This document shows positions 61,201 to 64,000 of a DNA stretch of 64,000 bases, piece by piece; the first letter of the stretch is position 1; each line of letters begins with the position of its first letter. The position numbers were made by a program, and so were the translations under genes. The notes under the pieces are model-generated. The model was not told the DNA's origin, did not search any database, and saw only the letters and a list, made by a program, of their open reading frames with translations. The stretch comes from Solibacillus cecembensis (GTDB lineage Bacteria > Bacillota > Bacilli > Bacillales_A > Planococcaceae): contig NZ_LMBZ01000003.1 in the NCBI RefSeq assembly GCF_001439635.1, positions 3,835 to 67,834 of the forward strand, given 5' to 3'.

Positions 61201-64000
61201 CACTCGTATCTACATTTTTATCGACAAATGAAGTGCTTGTAGTATATCCAACTACTTCGCCATCTCTCAGTATTTCATAACCCATGGCAGCATCTTTATT
61301 AGCCGCATCGATGCCATATGTTAATGTAATCTCATTCTTACCTTTATTTGAAGTTAGTGATTGTACAGTAACTTGCGCATCTTTTGAGAAGCCAGTACCT
61401 TTATAATCACGTCCCAAACTATGCATATATTCTAATTTAACATTAGGTTTAGGTAAATGAGCTACCTTTTCCTTCATTTTTTCAGTAGCGGTTACATAAC
61501 CCCACTCTTCAAAGAACTCTGTTAAATCTGTTTCAGTCGCTAAAGAGTAACCTATAACTAGTCTTTGTAAGTTACTACCTAAACCATCCATAACACCATC
61601 TGGATTTGTTCTTGCGATTCGAGAAGCTTTACCATAACTGTCTTCACCGTAATAATATTGCACTTGTTCCAGTACACCTAAGTAAGTCCAGAAACCGTGA
61701 TTCACTTTTTCGCCTGAAAATCTTTTGTACAATGAGTTCCAATCTACGCGATCATCTGTACTGTTATTAAATATTTTTCTCATGATAACAGAATAAATAT
61801 TGTTCGTTACTTCCGTATGTTCCATTATGGAGTTATTTATATTATGACCCCATTCATGATAATAGGCCCAACCATCGTTTCCAGGAGTGCTAAATGGTTT
61901 AACGATTTGTTTGAAGAATCCATCATCTCTTTTAGCTGAATTTCCACCGTTATAGCCTGTATATCCCCAGTCAGACCAGCCGTAAGGACCTTTTGTGAAT
62001 ACCCTTGAAGTGAACTTTGCATTAAAGCGTTGCTCATTTTCTGTATACCCACTAACTTTCTGGAACTCTTTCCACATGATTTCCCATTCATCCATTGTGT
62101 CAGATATTGTTTTTCCTGTTGGCGCTAATTCCTGAATGCCTTTTAGGGCACCTGCAGCACTTGTTGAGATTGTATTATTTTCTGAAACAAGTTCCGCTAC
62201 ATTGAAAACAACATCATTAGGTTTTCCGTTTGCGAAATCGTTATCGTTTATACTAATTTTCGCCACATATTGTTCTAACTCTTTTTCAAATGCTACAGGA
62301 TCTGTTTTCCCATGATAGTAAACAGGGAAGGCTGTCCCACCGATTAATCTTACTTTGGGTGCATAAGCTTGTTCGCTTGGTAAAGCCGGGTTTTCTACAT
62401 AAATAACTGCAGGTTTCATATTTGCATATGAAGGGGCCGTTATTGTATTTAAACCTGGATGTAAAGGATATCTTCTTATCCAGCCATTTTTATCGTCAGC
62501 GATTTGGCCGAAAATTAAGTTAGGCATCACACCTTTTTCGTCGGCATCAACAAATACTTGAATGGTTTCACCAGGTACGGCATATTTACCGAAAGTTTCT
62601 AGTGAAAATGACGTTCTTGCAATTTGGTGCGTTTTTGCTTCTGCATTTGAGTTACCACGTTGAGAAGCTGTTACGATTGCTTCTTTCGTCACATTTTCGT
62701 TGTTTAGTAAATCTTTTGCTATCGTTAAGTTAACTTGTAATTGCTCTTTTAGTGGATGTTTTGCAACTTCTTTTTCTAATTGATTGATGATATCCATTGA
62801 CGCAAACTCTGGCTTTAATTTATTCATTAAACCATTAGTAAATAAATTATTCACTTGTTCTTCTAAAACATCTTCTTTATAAAATGCAAGTTCTGATAGT
62901 GTTGCCCAGTTTTGATTTGATTTCTTAAACTTAAATTTAACGCGCTTAAATGTTGTAGGTGCAAATTTAGCTTCGACTAATCCGGCCACCATATTATGTT
63001 GACCCGTTGCTACTAGTTGATAAGTATTTCCTATAGAAGTTTGAGAGGCATAAATTTCAAACTCTTCCGCAAACCCTTTACGGTCAGAATTTCGTGCTCC
63101 GTACATAATACGATTTAACGTAACGGCTTCTTTGAACTCTACTTCTACTTCATTTGTGAAATCTTTTGAATTACTTCTATTTGTTTCCCAGTAAGTATCT
63201 AAGTTTCCATCAACGGCATTTCCAATTACAGCGCTACTATAGTGACCACGATTGTTACGGATATTCTTAATGTTTCCAATATCCATTTTAAATAACTTTG
63301 AATAGGCTTCATTTGAATAATGAGTAAATGATTTTGTAATGGCATTTGTAGCTTCTGTATTTATGCCATTAATTAATGCTTTTGCATTGGCAATCGCATC
63401 TTTAAAATCCACATAAAGTGGGTGGCTTTTTGCTTCTTGTTCTAAATTGTTAAGAGCCTCAACTGTATTAAATGCTTCACTTACTTTGCTGAATGTATCA
63501 TCAGTGAATAATGTCTTCATTTTTTGAGATACAGGATCTTCTTTATAGAACATAAACTCCGATGCACTTGCCCAGTCTTGATTTGCTTTCTTAAACACAA
63601 ATTTTACTCTTTTAACTTCAGTAGAGGGAAACTGAATCTCGACGATATCCCCTGTAGAGCCTTTATATTCGCCAGTTGAAAGTAATGTGAAATTATCGCC
63701 TTCATCTGTTAACGAACTATGTATTTCAAATTCTTGGGCAAAGCCTTTACCTTTCGCGCTTGCTTGACGAGCAGCATAAACAATTCGATCTAACGAAATT
63801 GTTTCGTTGAAATTAAAGATCACTTCATTCGTGAATGTTGCATTATTAGCCTTATTTGTTTCCCAGTGCGTATTCATATTGCCGTCGATTACCTTTTCAA
63901 GAGGTGATCCAGAGTAGTTGCCACCATTGTTTGTAATCGATACGATATTGGCGTTGGCTATTTTGAAAATTTCATTATATGTATCTAGTAAGTCATTTCC
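58262..64000 (-). CDS. Giant secreted M60-like metallopeptidase with discoidin-like and NPCBM modules (5' end outside window)
   Basis: At least 1912 residues are visible and the frame stays open at 64000, so the signal peptide and start are missing. Two discoidin-like (F5/8 type C) repeats come first, each with IVSITNN/IKNIRNN and DGNxxTxWETN (about 63985-63500 and 63300-62850). Then comes an M60 peptidase with HEWGHN at 61858-61841 and Glu in IMEHTEV. The C-terminal part has three NPCBM-like modules (KGIGTHANSEVVYDI and two variants) spaced by Ig-like domains, a FIVAR-like region, a short leucine-rich region and an acidic tail. There is no LPXTG or S-layer domain at this end. Such enzymes cleave mucin-type glycoproteins. 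The target here is unknown. Confidence 0.85.
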   Translation of the reverse strand, partial: GNDLLDTYNEIFKIANANIVSITNNGGNYSGSPLEKVIDGNMNTHWETNKANNATFTNEVIFNFNETISLDRIVYAARQASAKGKGFAQEFEIHSSLTDEGDNFTLLSTGEYKGSTGDIVEIQFPSTEVKRVKFVFKKANQDWASASEFMFYKEDPVSQKMKTLFTDDTFSKVSEAFNTVEALNNLEQEAKSHPLYVDFKDAIANAKALINGINTEATNAITKSFTHYSNEAYSKLFKMDIGNIKNIRNNRGHYSSAVIGNAVDGNLDTYWETNRSNSKDFTNEVEVEFKEAVTLNRIMYGARNSDRKGFAEEFEIYASQTSIGNTYQLVATGQHNMVAGLVEAKFAPTTFKRVKFKFKKSNQNWATLSELAFYKEDVLEEQVNNLFTNGLMNKLKPEFASMDIINQLEKEVAKHPLKEQLQVNLTIAKDLLNNENVTKEAIVTASQRGNSNAEAKTHQIARTSFSLETFGKYAVPGETIQVFVDADEKGVMPNLIFGQIADDKNGWIRRYPLHPGLNTITAPSYANMKPAVIYVENPALPSEQAYAPKVRLIGGTAFPVYYHGKTDPVAFEKELEQYVAKISINDNDFANGKPNDVVFNVAELVSENNTISTSAAGALKGIQELAPTGKTISDTMDEWEIMWKEFQKVSGYTENEQRFNAKFTSRVFTKGPYGWSDWGYTGYNGGNSAKRDDGFFKQIVKPFSTPGNDGWAYYHEWGHNINNSIMEHTEVTNNIYSVIMRKIFNNSTDDRVDWNSLYKRFSGEKVNHGFWTYLGVLEQVQYYYGEDSYGKASRIARTNPDGVMDGLGSNLQRLVIGYSLATETDLTEFFEEWGYVTATEKMKEKVAHLPKPNVKLEYMHSLGRDYKGTGFSKDAQVTVQSLTSNKGKNEITLTYGIDAANKDAAMGYEILRDGEVVGYTTSTSFVDKNVDTSGSYIYEIVAYDKKLTNLKPVKVNSQQPNLSVEEQVTLKLRQAFDPMDYVKASSYQGNDITADVVVKSNNVDVTKKGDYEIVYEVKNANIVETKAINVTVISDYDYVSDMDAKSSNIQYGGLKKDTATPGTPITLVRQGLDAIYKKGIGTHANSEVVYDIEGKGFDFFESYIGIDQVAKGKASSATFEVWVDGEMKFGSDVFKSNTEHEFIKVPVTGAKEVKLITTDAKNGNESDHTVWADAKFTQDSSKPIITVSEELTFVKLNSDFDVLQGVEAFDMEDGNLIEQVSIKTNDFNVNKTGTYNVEYSVTDGDGNTVTKAKEIYVYSDAKFASDTDWKSAQTAWKTVNKDKASVGETIKILVNGEVKEFAKGIGTHASSEIVYDLEGKNYDYFETLIGVDRNIAENNKSSVLFKVLADGEEVYNSGVMKYNTESKLVRVPLQGVKELTLIASDAGNGVESDHADFADAKFYISNGLPELMIPKSVATKVGTPIDITEQYTAIDAEDGDLTASVQVTGDSQVNFNRAGKYEITYSVTDSDGNEATAKRTISVVNMDDYNYLSDFNWNSTQNSYTTPLKDRSISNNTLRLTGEDGSVKAYEKGIGAHATSTIVYDLTDKDAEYFTSFVGVDRHMHGSVGSIAFQLFVDGEKQFDSGLMNSRDPQKFIEVNIAGAQELKLVVTDGGNGIGSDHATWGDAKLHFANADRVFTDVLAAGIEDAKAINVEDYTSESVTVLQVSIAQAEEMLANKQATQADIDQAVEMLKRAIDALVAIDFDQVIMIQDNMLKTAIQQTLGLTDEITLRDMHNLTSLSSSNAHITSLEGLQHAINLVSLDISGNSITDFSPLKELSKLDDVNAHPQIVEVNGFTGPVITMENLVKGLDGNYLNPYQIGLRNTRTNKEIYVDVEQLAPNADQFTIDLSEEDNGTYMLVIAYTLKEDTLIQLVSFVDNPTSKQDEMTVQPEEVTEQLDEEVVEQLNEKE

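Overview
The window reads as a chromosomal segment of a low-GC Gram-positive, most likely a Bacillales member near the Lysinibacillus/Solibacillus (Planococcaceae-type) group. This is inferred from AT-rich DNA, strong GGAGG ribosome binding sites, frequent TTG starts, a T-box leader on thrS, a TPP riboswitch on a ykoFEDC-type operon, Fur boxes, lipobox lipoproteins and Firmicutes families such as YitT, UPF0316 and yvdRST. No rRNA, tRNA or CRISPR array was recognised.

Layout. 1-5.1 kb: core of a Tn7-like transposon (a TnsA-TnsB fusion cut by the window edge, TnsC, TniQ). 5.7-10.2 kb: an erythromycin-esterase-family protein, a Na/Pi-cotransporter-family protein and a TetM-like ribosomal-protection GTPase. 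10.3-21.7 kb: an accessory, partly decayed region. It holds a transposase remnant, a YitT protein, a Dph6-like PP-loop enzyme, a stand-alone DnaA domain-I protein, two near-identical UPF0316 genes flanking a uridine-kinase-like gene and an ECF sigma/anti-sigma operon, a LysR/EamA divergon, and fragments of a second uridine-kinase-like gene and of a DUF2075 protein. 21.9-24.4 kb: a cytosine-deaminase-like amidohydrolase, a broken CAP-domain gene and a zinc-ribbon protein.

24.9-35.9 kb is an iron-siderophore locus with five Fur boxes: an importer (ATPase plus two FecCD permeases), an exporter-fold ABC protein, a ferredoxin-NADP-reductase-like flavoprotein, two binding lipoproteins and an AraC regulator fused to a binding-protein domain. 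Two binding-protein fragments show gene loss in the locus. 36.2-39.7 kb is the TPP-controlled thiamine-precursor ECF transporter. 40.0-42.2 kb is T-box-controlled thrS. 43.0-45.2 kb is a large DUF2339 membrane protein beside a PepSY remnant.

45.5-51.9 kb is a complete Wadjet-type anti-plasmid SMC system in the order jetD-jetA-jetB-jetC. It is followed by a PaxB-like transmembrane terpene-cyclase-family protein, a DesK/DesR-like two-component system with a DUF418 protein, and a paired SMR efflux operon with its TetR gene, where the same palindromic operator stands before both. The right end carries a VOC protein and most of a giant secreted M60-type metallopeptidase with discoidin-like and NPCBM modules, cut by the window edge.

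A short palindrome built around TGCACCCGGTGCA recurs in the intergenic spaces at seven clear places, and several lie next to decayed or duplicated genes.
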